NCBI RefSeq assembly: GCF_036323495.1
Contig: NZ_AP028947.1
Location: forward strand, 2,108,001-2,172,000
DNA from: Limnobacter thiooxidans
GTDB taxonomy: Bacteria > Pseudomonadota > Gammaproteobacteria > Burkholderiales > Burkholderiaceae_B
Reading direction: 5' to 3'
Length of the DNA stretch: 64,000 nt
The notes below the pieces were generated by a model. That model saw only the letters and a program-made list of their open reading frames with translations. It did not search any database and was not told the DNA's origin. Positions 36,808 to 45,075 of the stretch are shown one piece after another. Both the position numbers and the translations under genes were made by a program. Position 1 is the first letter of the stretch, and every line of letters begins with the position of its first letter.

Positions 36808-37907
36808 TGCACAATCCCGCACGTCATCGACAAATTGTTGGCTTCCTGCTGGTGGCCATTGCACTGGCCGCCCTGCCCTGGGCAGCAGGCCTGCTGGGAA
36901 ACAGTTGGGTACGCATTCTGAATGTGGCCTTGCTGTACGTCATGCTGGCACTGGGCTTGAATATCGTAGTGGGGTTCGCCGGGCTGCTCGACCTGGGCTA
37001 CATCGCATTTTATGCCGTGGGGGCTTATGTGTATGGCCTGCTGGCCTCACCCCACCTCACCGACAATTTTGAAGTGATCGCAGCCATTTTTCCTGATGGC
37101 TTGCATGTGTCAATCTGGTTACTCATCCCCTTGAGTGCGCTGATCGCAGCAGTGTTTGGAGTGATGCTCGGCGCACCCACACTGCGTTTGCGCGGTGATT
37201 ACCTGGCCATTGTTACGCTAGGTTTTGGTGAAATCATTCGTCTGTTTTTGAATAACCTGAATGCGCCACTGAACATTACCAACGGGCCCCAGGGCATCAA
37301 CATGATTGAGCCTGTGAATATTGCGGGCGTTCGCTTCTCTCGCACCATTGAATTGTTCGGATTCGAAGTCCCTGCCCTGCACCTTTACTACTACCTGTTT
37401 CTGGCACTGACACTGGTGATCATCGTTGTGTGCATGCGCTTGCAGCACAGTCGGATTGGCCGCGCGTGGACAGCCATTCGAGACGATGAAATTGCGGCCA
37501 AGGCGATGGGTATTAATACACGCAACATGAAGCTGCTGGCCTTCGCCCTCGGTGCTTCTTTTGGTGGAGTGGCCGGCGCCATGTTCTCGGCGTTTCAAGG
37601 TTTCGTCAGCCCGGAATCCTTTGGCCTGATGGAATCCATCATTGTGTTGTGCATGGTTGTACTGGGGGGCATGGGTCATATTCCTGGCGTCATTTTGGGT
37701 GCCTTGCTTTTGGCAGGCTTCCCGGAAATGCTGCGCCAAGTGGTGACTCCAATTCAGGAATTCATGTTTGGTGCTGTGCTGGTGGACGCTGAAATCATTC
37801 GTTCACTGATCTACGGTTTCACCATGGTACTGGTCATGCTGTATCGCCCCAAGGGTCTGTGGCCGCAGCGCAAGGGTCGCCCCGATGCGGCGCAGGGGGC
37901 GGCATGA
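36804..37907 (+). CDS. livM: LIV-type ABC transporter permease LivM
   Basis: A 367-aa inner-membrane permease. LivM-typical segments are ALGLNIVVGFAGLLDLGYIAFYAVGAY (as short blocks), PTLRLRGDYLAIVTLGFGEI, and AWTAIRDDEIAAKAMGIN, the cytoplasmic loop that contacts the ATPases. About ten helices are predicted. It begins inside the end of livH and ends inside the start of livG (ATGA overlap), so the four genes form one tightly coupled operon. Confidence 0.95.
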   Translation: MMHNPARHRQIVGFLLVAIALAALPWAAGLLGNSWVRILNVALLYVMLALGLNIVVGFAGLLDLGYIAFYAVGAYVYGLLASPHLTDNFEVIAAIFPDGLHVSIWLLIPLSALIAAVFGVMLGAPTLRLRGDYLAIVTLGFGEIIRLFLNNLNAPLNITNGPQGINMIEPVNIAGVRFSRTIELFGFEVPALHLYYYLFLALTLVIIVVCMRLQHSRIGRAWTAIRDDEIAAKAMGINTRNMKLLAFALGASFGGVAGAMFSAFQGFVSPESFGLMESIIVLCMVVLGGMGHIPGVILGALLLAGFPEMLRQVVTPIQEFMFGAVLVDAEIIRSLIYGFTMVLVMLYRPKGLWPQRKGRPDAAQGAA

Positions 37908-38677
37908 GCAAGGTGTTATTTACCGCCACGGGCTTGAAAAAATATTTCGGTGGTGTCACAGCAGTGGATGGGGTAAATCTTGAAATACGGGAAGGTCAGG
38001 TAGTCGGTTTGATTGGCCCCAACGGCGCGGGCAAAACCACCTGCTTTAACCTGATCACAGGTCTTTACACCCTGGATGCAGGGCACTTCACGTTCAAATC
38101 AAAACCCTACAACCCGGCTTCTCCCAATGAAGTGGCTCGACTGGGCATTGCGCGTACGTTTCAAAACATTCGATTGTTCAACAGCATGACTGCCCTGGAA
38201 AATGTAGCGGTCGGCATGCACACCCGAACTCGCCAGGGTGTGCTGGGAGCTGTGCTGAGAACCCCAGCCCAGCGACGAGAAGAAGCACGAGTTCTTGAAC
38301 AGGCTCAAGCCTGGCTCGACTACGTGGGAATTGGTGCATTTGCTGATTACCTGGCAGGGCAACTTTCTTACGGTGACCAACGCCGGCTGGAAATTGCGCG
38401 TGCACTGGCCAGCGAGCCCGGTTTGCTGGCGCTGGATGAACCAGCCGCAGGCATGAATGCCACAGAAAAACTGAAACTGCGCGATTTGCTGCTGCAAATT
38501 CGAAGTGATGGAAAATCAATTTTGTTGATTGAACACGATGTCAAACTGGTGATGGGTATTTGCGACCAGGTTACCGTTCTTGATTATGGCAAAGTGATTG
38601 CACAGGGAACTGCAGCGCAGGTTCAGCAATCACCTGCAGTCATTGAAGCTTACCTTGGAGGCTTGCACCATGGCTGA
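37904..38677 (+). CDS. livG: LIV-type ABC transporter ATPase LivG
   Basis: A 257-aa ATP-binding subunit. Walker A GPNGAGKTT, the LivG-specific insertion around GIARTFQNIRLFNSMTALENV, signature LSYGDQRRLEIARAL (the usual LivG variant LSYGxQR), Walker B LLALDEPAAGMN and H-loop IEHDVKLV are all visible. I use ATG 37904, which overlaps the livM stop as ATGA, instead of a longer frame reaching 15 codons into livM. It heterodimerises with LivF to power uptake. Confidence 0.96.
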   Translation: MSKVLFTATGLKKYFGGVTAVDGVNLEIREGQVVGLIGPNGAGKTTCFNLITGLYTLDAGHFTFKSKPYNPASPNEVARLGIARTFQNIRLFNSMTALENVAVGMHTRTRQGVLGAVLRTPAQRREEARVLEQAQAWLDYVGIGAFADYLAGQLSYGDQRRLEIARALASEPGLLALDEPAAGMNATEKLKLRDLLLQIRSDGKSILLIEHDVKLVMGICDQVTVLDYGKVIAQGTAAQVQQSPAVIEAYLGGLHHG

Positions 38678-39410
38678 TCCAATGTTGCGCGTACAGGGCC
38701 TCACTGTGGCCTATGGCGGCATTCAGGCTGTCAAAGGGCTGAATTTTCATGTAAATCAAGGTGAACTGGTTTGCCTGATCGGTTGCAATGGCGCAGGCAA
38801 AACCAGCGCACTGAAGGCATTGGCAGGCCTGCTGCCATTTGATGCTCAAACAGCCGTATTCAGGCAAAACCTGAATTTGCTCGAGATGCAGGCGCACCAG
38901 CGATTGCCCAACGGCATGGCCTTGGTGCCCGAAGGCCGAGGCGTATTCACACGGATGAGTGTGCTTGAAAATCTGGAACTTGGCGCTTACTGTCGTCGCG
39001 CCGATGCGCAAGGCAAAGCAGACATTCAAGCCGATCTTGAACGCATGCTGCTTGCTTTTCCACGATTGAAAGAACGACTGAAGCAATCCGCAGGCACCTT
39101 GAGTGGTGGCGAACAACAAATGCTGGCCATGGCACGCGCCTTGATGGGAAAGCCGGAACTGCTACTGCTTGATGAGCCGAGCATGGGCCTTGCACCGTTG
39201 CTGGTGGAAAAAATTTTTGAAGTGGTACAACAGGTGCATCAACAAGGCATGACCATTCTGCTGGTGGAGCAAAACGCACACATTGCCCTGCAAATTGCCA
39301 ACCGGGCCTATGTCATGGATTCGGGTTTGATCGACTATGAAGGTCAAGCCAGTGAACTGATCAACGACCCCCGAATTCGTGAAACCTACCTAGGGCAATT
39401 GCCTGCCTGA
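38670..39410 (+). CDS. livF: LIV-type ABC transporter ATPase LivF
   Basis: A 246-aa ATP-binding subunit. Walker A GCNGAGKTS is slightly unusual, with Cys where Pro or Arg is common. The LivF-type ALVPEGRGVFTRMSVLENLELGAY (short blocks), signature LSGGEQQMLAMARAL, Walker B LLLLDEPSMGLAPL and H-loop VEQN follow. ATG 38670 overlaps the livG stop by eight bases. The gene converges on the ferredoxin-type reductase gene with only eight bases between the stop codons, where GCCTGAA/TTCAGGC forms a small hairpin. Confidence 0.96.
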   Translation: MADPMLRVQGLTVAYGGIQAVKGLNFHVNQGELVCLIGCNGAGKTSALKALAGLLPFDAQTAVFRQNLNLLEMQAHQRLPNGMALVPEGRGVFTRMSVLENLELGAYCRRADAQGKADIQADLERMLLAFPRLKERLKQSAGTLSGGEQQMLAMARALMGKPELLLLDEPSMGLAPLLVEKIFEVVQQVHQQGMTILLVEQNAHIALQIANRAYVMDSGLIDYEGQASELINDPRIRETYLGQLPA

Positions 39411-39418
39411 ACCTGTTT

Positions 39419-40465
39419 TCAGGCAATTCCACCCTGCCCGGCCACTGCCGAAGTGTCGGCAAGCGAAGTGAATGAATCAGCAAAAAACTCGTCTGCTGGC
39501 AGTCCACACTGTGCTGAAAAATCCCGCTGCGCCGATTCCACCACAATGGGCGCGCCGCAGGCATACACCTGGTGCCGGCTTAAATCGGGAAAATCGGCCA
39601 TGACAGCTTGGTGAACAAAGCCTGTTCGGCCTGACCACGCACATTCAGACGTGGCATCAGAAAGTACCGGCACAAACCTGAAATTCGAATGCGCCTGGGT
39701 CCACTGAAGCGGCAATTCCATCCTGTACAAATCCGCCTTGGTGCGAGCACCCCAATACAACACAAATTCTCGCGTGCTGTTCTTGAAAAATGCCTGTTCA
39801 AGCAACGATTTGATGGGTGCGAAGCCCGTTCCACTGGCCAGCAGAATGACAGGCTTTGTCGAATCGTCACGCAGGAAAAAGGTACCGAAAGGGCCTTCGA
39901 AGCGAAGGATTTCCCTTTCCTTCATGGTGGTGAATACATGGTCGGTAAACAGGCCGCCCGGCATGTGACGAATATGCAACTCGATACCGCCTTCCTGATA
40001 CGGCGCATTCGCCAGTGAATAACTGCGACGGGAACCATCGCGCAGCATGAATTCAATATACTGCCCGGCATTGAACTGCAACACCTCATTGGCGGGCAGT
40101 TGCAATTTCAGCACCGCCACATCAGCGGCAGGCTTTTCAATACTTTGCAAACGGCATGGCATTTTCTTGATGGGAATGTCGCCCAACCCGGAAAGTTCGC
40201 GCACCTTCAACTTGATGGCACTCAGGGGCTTGGCGCAGCAGGTCAGTACTTTTCCGCGCACCCGCTCCTCTTCACTCAATGCGCGTGCTTGGTAGGTGCC
40301 GTAATCAACCTGCCCTTCCAACAACTCCGCCTTGCACGATCCACATGCACCATCTTTGCAGCCGTATGGCAAAATGACGTTTGCCCGAAGCGCCGCTGAC
40401 AAAATAGTGTCATCGGCCTCGCATTCAAACTGTTTTTGACTGGGAAGTACTTCTACGTTGTGATT
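39419..40465 (-). CDS. 2Fe-2S ferredoxin-type NAD(P)H reductase (CDP-6-deoxyglucoseen reductase-like)
   Basis: A 348-aa flavin electron-transfer protein. The N-terminal plant-type ferredoxin domain holds YGCKDGACGSCKAELLEG with a last Cys pair at LTCCAKPL. A FAD-binding domain with RRSYSLANAP follows, then an NAD(P) domain with ASGTGFAPIKSLLEQ. The order matches AscD/E3-like reductases and the reductase components of aromatic oxygenases. In Burkholderiales such genes are often named CDP-6-deoxy-delta-3,4-glucoseen reductase without evidence. I use ATG 40465 after GGAAAGCAG. It is divergent from the SDR-like gene. Confidence 0.85.
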   Translation of the reverse strand, partial: NHNVEVLPSQKQFECEADDTILSAALRANVILPYGCKDGACGSCKAELLEGQVDYGTYQARALSEEERVRGKVLTCCAKPLSAIKLKVRELSGLGDIPIKKMPCRLQSIEKPAADVAVLKLQLPANEVLQFNAGQYIEFMLRDGSRRSYSLANAPYQEGGIELHIRHMPGGLFTDHVFTTMKEREILRFEGPFGTFFLRDDSTKPVILLASGTGFAPIKSLLEQAFFKNSTREFVLYWGARTKADLYRMELPLQWTQAHSNFRFVPVLSDATSECAWSGRTGFVHQAVMADFPDLSRHQVYACGAPIVVESAQRDFSAQCGLPADEFFADSFTSLADTSAVAGQGGIA

Positions 40466-40504
40466 CATCAAACTGCTTTCCGTGATGTCGACAATCCCGA
40501 CAGG

Positions 40505-41449
40505 GTGTTTTTCAAGCGCACATTGCCCCGGCGCTTTCGGCACAGCCGGATATCCATCGCAGGCTGCGGGCAAGTGGGCGTCGTGCTGTTAAGAACCTTT
40601 CCGAAACAACATTTTACAGCGACTTACCGACCATCTGCAGAAGGGCCCGCAAAGCGCAGTGCCATTGTCGCTGACAACGTTCGCCCCATGTGCCTGGATT
40701 TGAATGTCAAGGGGGATTTGTTGCGACTGATTTCACTGGGCCACCGCATCATCTGGATGGCGCCACCCGATGCCACCGTACCGGCAGATCAAACTCTCAA
40801 AAAACTGGTGTTGTGGGCTGCTGCACGTGCACGTGCGTTCAACAAGCCAGCGCCCCGAATCAGCTATGTGTCCACCACTGGGGTGTATGGCAACGCGCAT
40901 GGGGAATGGATCAACGAATACACGCCCCTGAATGCGCAGTCGGAACGCGCCAAACGACGTGTACACGCAGAAACGCAATTGCGCCAAGGCTTGAGCAAAG
41001 GCGTACACATTCATGTACTGCGTGCGCCCGGCATTTATGGTGACCATCGCTTGCCGATTGATCGAATCAAAAACGGCACCCCTGCACTGGTTCAAGAAGA
41101 AGACGCGTGGTCAAACCACATCCATGAACTGGATTTGGGCCGATTGTGCCGATGGGTGAACTACAAGGGCGGGTCATTTGAAATCGTGAACGCCTGCGAC
41201 GCGAAACCCAGCAAGATGGGAGACTATTTCGACCTGGTGGCCGATGCATTCAACCTGACCCGCCCGCCACGATTTCCACGCGAGCAGGCACGGCAAATGG
41301 TCAGCCCAATGATGTGGAGCTTCATGTCGGAATCGCGGCGGATCGAGTCACGCAATCAGCAAAAGCTGGGGTTTCGTTTGAGATACCCCAGCGTGGCGGA
41401 CTTCATTCAACAACGTTTGAATCAGAAACCCGAATCGGGCTCTGCATAG
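40505..41449 (+). CDS. SDR/NAD-dependent epimerase-like protein
   Basis: A protein of about 314 aa with an extended SDR-type Rossmann fold. The nucleotide loop SIAGCGQVG is near the start, ISYVSTTGVYG supplies the Ser/Thr and Tyr region (here the catalytic-type Tyr sits in VYGNAHGEWINE), and LRAPGIYG follows. It resembles the YeeZ-like group, whose substrates are unknown. The frame is open to 40436, but that would overlap the divergent reductase start, so I prefer GTG 40505 after AGG. The exact start is uncertain. It is convergent with the PHA-system gene, three bases apart. Confidence 0.78.
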   Translation: MFFKRTLPRRFRHSRISIAGCGQVGVVLLRTFPKQHFTATYRPSAEGPAKRSAIVADNVRPMCLDLNVKGDLLRLISLGHRIIWMAPPDATVPADQTLKKLVLWAAARARAFNKPAPRISYVSTTGVYGNAHGEWINEYTPLNAQSERAKRRVHAETQLRQGLSKGVHIHVLRAPGIYGDHRLPIDRIKNGTPALVQEEDAWSNHIHELDLGRLCRWVNYKGGSFEIVNACDAKPSKMGDYFDLVADAFNLTRPPRFPREQARQMVSPMMWSFMSESRRIESRNQQKLGFRLRYPSVADFIQQRLNQKPESGSA

Positions 41450-41452
41450 CGC

Positions 41453-41728
41453 TCAGGCAAACATTTTGCCCAGATTGTTGTCAATTTCTGCCTGGATTTT
41501 TCCCTTGAACGCCTTGAGCATGAACCCGAGGGAAATATCCAGAATGACTTCCTGTTCTGTCACATCCAGTGTTCCCTTGACGCCGCTGCGGGTGAAGTTC
41601 AGTGTGTTGCCTTGCCATTGGCTGTCGACCTGGAACTCCTTCTGAAGCTGATCTGCCAGCTTTTGTGCCGTTTTTTTGGCGTCTTCCAGAGAGAGATTGT
41701 GGGATTTGCGCGCGCGGATGTCTGACAT
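41453..41728 (-). CDS. Polyhydroxyalkanoic acid system family protein
   Basis: A 91-aa protein matching my memory of the PHA granule-region family (TIGR02610/PF09650): HNLSLEDAKKTAQKLADQLQ at the start, the central W.G.TLNFTRSGVKGTLDV, and a C-terminal FKGKIQAEIDNNLGKMF. It probably acts on or near PHA granules, but its biochemical role is not established. It is a single gene between the SDR-like gene (convergent) and the TRAP binding-protein gene. A PHA depolymerase gene lies about 3.3 kb away. Confidence 0.85.
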   Translation of the reverse strand: MSDIRARKSHNLSLEDAKKTAQKLADQLQKEFQVDSQWQGNTLNFTRSGVKGTLDVTEQEVILDISLGFMLKAFKGKIQAEIDNNLGKMFA

Positions 41729-41778
41729 GATTGTTCACTCTTCAAGGTGTTGTGCCGGTATCTTAACCCAGCCGTCGC

Positions 41779-42918
41779 CTACGCGGTAGGGAACCAAAAA
41801 TCGAAAGCCATTTTTGATGACGGCGTGAGGTCGTTTTCAAAACCCACCACGCGTTTTGCGAATCGCATCTGCGAGTCAATAATACGTTTGAAGATTCGAC
41901 TGTTGGCAGATTCGCGGGCGATGATCTTTCGCCAGGCATTCAACTGCGCTTTCAAAATGTCATCGGGTGTTCCGAAATACCGTACCCCTTGTTTGCGCCG
42001 CATTTCCTCGTAGTCAGTTGAAAACCGGTCGGCTGCTTTCCAGCTCAGGTCCGCAGAAGAGGCCTGCAAGGCATAGCGGATAATTGATCGCAGCGCAAAG
42101 GACAAACCATCAAATCGCTCCTTGTTGAAAATCACTTCAAACACTTCGCTGCTTTGATGGAAACTACGGATCATGCACACCGAGGAAACACTGGGAAAAC
42201 CCAGGGCCCTGTCTGAACTCGGGTTGTTGAATTCCGCTGCATCAATCAATCCCTTGTCCAGCCAAGGCACAATGTCTGCGGGCTGAAGCGCAGTGGTGTT
42301 CAGGCCAAGTTCCTTGAATACTTCAGCTGCAAGACCAACCGCTCGAAACCTCAAGCCCTCAAGGTCTTTCAAATTTGAAATGCGGTTCTTGAACCATCCC
42401 AAGGGTTGAGGAGTTAGCGGCCCATACATGAACCCCTGAATATTCAGATTCATTTCCTTTTGAACAAGCTCGTCATACAGCTGCTGACCGCCGCCATATT
42501 GAAACCAGGCCAGAATCTGGTTTGAGCTCATGCCGAAACTGGGGCCACTGCCGAAAAGGGAAAATGCAGCATGTCGGTCGTGCCAGTAGGTAGGCACACC
42601 ATGCCCGCCATCCAGTTGACCCTTGTGCACCGCATTTTGAATGCCGAATGCTTTCACGATGCTGTTGGCTGGATAGACATCAATTCGCAGTTCGCCGCCC
42701 GACATGTCATTCACCTTTTTGGCGAAGTCCTGGGCAAACTCATTGAAAATGTCTTTGGTAGGCCAAGTGCTTTGAAACTTCAGCACGATGGGCTTGCCTG
42801 TTTTGATCAACGCCGGGGGTTGAGCCTGAACAGGCAAAGCTAAAGCACCCGCACCTACAGCCAGTGCCTGTTGCACAAAACGTCTTCGGGAATCGTCACT
42901 CATCGAGTCGTCGCGCAT
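41779..42918 (-). CDS. TRAP transporter solute-binding protein with Tat-type signal
   Basis: A 379-aa DctP/TakP-family periplasmic binding protein. The leader MSDDSRRRFVQQALAVGAGA has the twin-Arg pattern RRRF and a mild hydrophobic core ending at PVQAQ, suggesting Tat export. The core has LKFQSTWPTKDIFNEFA, the GMSSNQI and AEFNNPSSDRALGF segments, as in alpha-keto acid or lactate binding TRAP proteins. No DctQ or DctM membrane genes are nearby. It starts five bases after lutC, so the pair is one transcript, which suggests a lactate- or 2-oxoacid-like ligand. Confidence 0.88.
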   Translation of the reverse strand: MRDDSMSDDSRRRFVQQALAVGAGALALPVQAQPPALIKTGKPIVLKFQSTWPTKDIFNEFAQDFAKKVNDMSGGELRIDVYPANSIVKAFGIQNAVHKGQLDGGHGVPTYWHDRHAAFSLFGSGPSFGMSSNQILAWFQYGGGQQLYDELVQKEMNLNIQGFMYGPLTPQPLGWFKNRISNLKDLEGLRFRAVGLAAEVFKELGLNTTALQPADIVPWLDKGLIDAAEFNNPSSDRALGFPSVSSVCMIRSFHQSSEVFEVIFNKERFDGLSFALRSIIRYALQASSADLSWKAADRFSTDYEEMRRKQGVRYFGTPDDILKAQLNAWRKIIARESANSRIFKRIIDSQMRFAKRVVGFENDLTPSSKMAFDFWFPTA

Positions 42919-42923
42919 GTTGA

Positions 42924-43610
42924 TTACTGCCCGACCAGAATCAAGTGCACCCTGTAAGGTCCATGCGCCCCAAGCACAATGGTTTGTTCAATATCGGCTG
43001 TTCGTGAAGGACCGGAGACAAAGTTCAAGGCACGCGGCATCAGCCGGTCTTGTGAACGCAAGCGAGCGAATGCATCTTCCATGGTGTGTACAACCTGGCT
43101 GGCGTGAACTACGGCGATATGCGTTTCAGGCAATAAATGAGTGCTCGCAGGCTCTTGGGCATTGCTCGCAAAAACCAGCGTGCCGGTTTCAGCCACTGCG
43201 CAGGCCACAGCACTGATTCCGATCAAATCGTCACCTGTGGGTGCACCAAGAAGATTTGGCTGGGACAGCACGGACCAATCCAGGTGACTCAATGCTGGCC
43301 AAACCGCAACCGTGCCATTCAACTGCAAACTGGCCATGTAATCATTGCAAGCCTGAACAATCCCCTGCTCGGAATCCACGCGGTGCAGGGTACACAGCAT
43401 CGCTTTTGATCGCTCTTCAAAAAGAGCCACCACATTATCGACAGGCGCAGGTGCCGGACCACGGGTTTTGCGAGTCAGGTAACCTTGCGCAAGGATCCGC
43501 TCATTTGCATGCATTGATTCAGGCCTGGATTGCAGGCTGCGAATTCGCTTGAGAATTTCGGCTCGTGCACCGGAAGTATCCAAATCGTCATCGTTCAGGG
43601 ACAGGCTCAA
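42924..43610 (-). CDS. lutC: LutC/YkgG-family LUD-domain protein
   Basis: A 228-aa LUD-domain protein of the lactate-utilisation type. The C-terminal core shows DDLIGISAVACAVAETGTLVF, HLLPETHIAVVHASQVV and NFVSGPSRTADIEQTIVLGAHGP, all typical of LutC. LutC normally works with LutA and LutB, iron-sulfur proteins that oxidise L-lactate; neither is in this window. The start is TTG 43610 after GAGGGT. Downstream in the same transcript is the TRAP binding protein. The symbol reflects family, not proven function. Confidence 0.85.
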   Translation of the reverse strand: MSLSLNDDDLDTSGARAEILKRIRSLQSRPESMHANERILAQGYLTRKTRGPAPAPVDNVVALFEERSKAMLCTLHRVDSEQGIVQACNDYMASLQLNGTVAVWPALSHLDWSVLSQPNLLGAPTGDDLIGISAVACAVAETGTLVFASNAQEPASTHLLPETHIAVVHASQVVHTMEDAFARLRSQDRLMPRALNFVSGPSRTADIEQTIVLGAHGPYRVHLILVGQ

Positions 43611-43815
43611 GATTTACCCTCAAATACGGCTTGCAACGGGAATGACAGAGTCACTCTATATAGGTATCGAATGTCCCCATTATAGAAAAACAAACTCCGT
43701 GTTGCGCCTAGGGTATGCCCCCATGTCAGTTGATCAATTCGAGCAGACGCTCCAGCCCAACGGTGCGTGATGGATTACAATATGACGTTACCTTGTTGAA
43801 TCACACATTCTCACC
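43611..43815. promoter_or_regulatory. Divergent lutC/fdxA control region with CCTAGGG motif
   Basis: This 205-base spacer holds CCTAGGG at 43707-43713, followed by TATGCCCC, the same 7-mer found twice upstream of the sigma/T1SS block and once upstream of ilvD. Two A/T-rich patches (CTCTATATAGG near 43652 and GATTACAATATG near 43772) could be -10 regions. No certain promoter can be assigned. Confidence 0.4.
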
Positions 43816-44139
43816 ATGACACACGTAGTTACCGAGTCCTGCATCAAATGCAAATACACCGATTGCGTGGATGTATGTCCAGTCGACTGTTTCCGTGAAG
43901 GCCCCAACTTTCTGGTCATCGATCCCGATGAATGCATTGACTGCGCCGTGTGCATTCCAGAATGCCCGGTGAATGCCATTTACGCCGAAGAAGACGTTCC
44001 TGCGGATCAGGTCAAGTTCATCGCAATGAACGTAGACTTGGCCAAAGACTGGCCAAGCATCACACGCATGAAGGCACACCTGCCCGATGCCGACGACTGG
44101 AAAGACGTCAAAGAGAAATTGCAGTATCTTGAAAAATAA
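43816..44139 (+). CDS. fdxA: 7Fe-8S ferredoxin
   Basis: A 107-aa ferredoxin of the FdxA type. The first cluster region is [18 protein letters not shown], where the modified Cys spacing gives the [3Fe-4S] site. The second, [16 protein letters not shown], binds [4Fe-4S]. The C-terminal 45 residues ([18 protein letters not shown] region) are the usual acidic extension. It starts an apparent rightward group with the ferredoxin-NADP reductase gene, 18 bases downstream, which is its likely redox partner. Confidence 0.95.
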   Translation: MTHVVTESCIKCKYTDCVDVCPVDCFREGPNFLVIDPDECIDCAVCIPECPVNAIYAEEDVPADQVKFIAMNVDLAKDWPSITRMKAHLPDADDWKDVKEKLQYLEK

Positions 44140-44157
44140 CAATTTTTCGGCAGTTCC

Positions 44158-44964
44158 ATGAGTGAAGCTGAAGACAAATACACCCGGGAAACCATCACCA
44201 GCCTGCGAGTATGGGTTCCGGGAAAATTGTTTTCCTTCACCTGCACCCGCCCTTCGGGCTACCGATTTACAGCCGGTCAGTTTGCCCGGCTTGGTGTCGA
44301 AAACCTTCTGAAACTGCCAGGCGAACCAGACATCATCTGGCGAGCGTATTCGATGGTTTCAAGCCCATTCGATGAACATCTCGAGTTTTTTTCGATCGTG
44401 GTGCCCAACGGGGCGTTCACAAGCCACCTCAGCCAATTGGAAGTGGGTTCACCGATTTATATCGACAAAACCAGCTTTGGTTTCCTGACCACGAGCCGAT
44501 TCGAATCAGGCCGCGACCTCTGGCTTCTGGGTTCTGGCACAGGCCTGGCGCCTTTTTTGTCCATATTGCACGACCCCCAAACCTGGCAGCAATTTAAAAA
44601 TGTAGTTCTTGTGCACAGCGCCCGAACAACGGAAGAACTGGTTTACCAAGAGATGATCAACAGTTTCACCAGCCACCCTTTGCTGGCTGAACTGATTGAA
44701 GACATGGCACAGCGTTTCCACTACGTGCCCGTTGTCACACGGGAGGAAGCCCCCAACTGCTTGAATGAACGAATCACCAGGCTGCTTGAAAATGGCGCAC
44801 TGGCGGCCAGTACAGGGCTCGACTTGAACGTGGACCTGAGCCGCTTCATGATTTGTGGCAATCCCGACATGGTCACTGATATTCGCAAGGTATTGAAAAC
44901 ACTTGGTTACTCACCAGCACGGCGGAATAATCCGGGAGAAATTGCGGTGGAGAATTATTGGTGA
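44158..44964 (+). CDS. fpr: Ferredoxin--NADP+ reductase
   Basis: A 268-aa flavoprotein that exchanges electrons between NADP(H) and ferredoxin. The FAD-binding domain has RPSGYRFTAGQFARLG and RAYSMVSSP. The NADP domain has LGSGTGLAPFLSIL and ends with the short-FNR terminus VENYW, with an aromatic stacking region. Length is typical of the bacterial Fpr class. It lies directly behind fdxA in the same direction, which makes an fdxA-fpr redox pair. The 111 bases after it hold a TGC-rich dyad upstream of the PHA depolymerase gene. Confidence 0.94.
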   Translation: MSEAEDKYTRETITSLRVWVPGKLFSFTCTRPSGYRFTAGQFARLGVENLLKLPGEPDIIWRAYSMVSSPFDEHLEFFSIVVPNGAFTSHLSQLEVGSPIYIDKTSFGFLTTSRFESGRDLWLLGSGTGLAPFLSILHDPQTWQQFKNVVLVHSARTTEELVYQEMINSFTSHPLLAELIEDMAQRFHYVPVVTREEAPNCLNERITRLLENGALAASTGLDLNVDLSRFMICGNPDMVTDIRKVLKTLGYSPARRNNPGEIAVENYW

Positions 44965-44974
44965 CCGAACAATT

Positions 44975-45008
44975 TTGCAAACATGTTGCAATGCAGCAAA
45001 GTTTGCAA
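44975..45008. promoter_or_regulatory. TGC-rich dyad upstream of the PHA depolymerase gene
   Basis: TTGCAAAC (44975-44982) and GTTTGCAA (45001-45008) are a perfect inverted repeat around TGTTGCAATGCAGCAAA, which is itself nearly palindromic. PhaR regulators of PHA genes are known to bind TGCA/GCA-rich sites, so this is a candidate PhaR-type operator. The assignment is inference. Confidence 0.5.
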
Positions 45009-45075
45009 GATAATCGTCAGGATATTGACTCATAATTGTCAAAAAAGAACATCGCCAAAACGCCGGAGGCACCAC

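Noticed and set aside
44983-45075. 31-residue N-terminal extension of the PHA depolymerase
   Set aside because: It overlaps the TGC-rich dyad; GGAGG directly before ATG 45076 marks the start.
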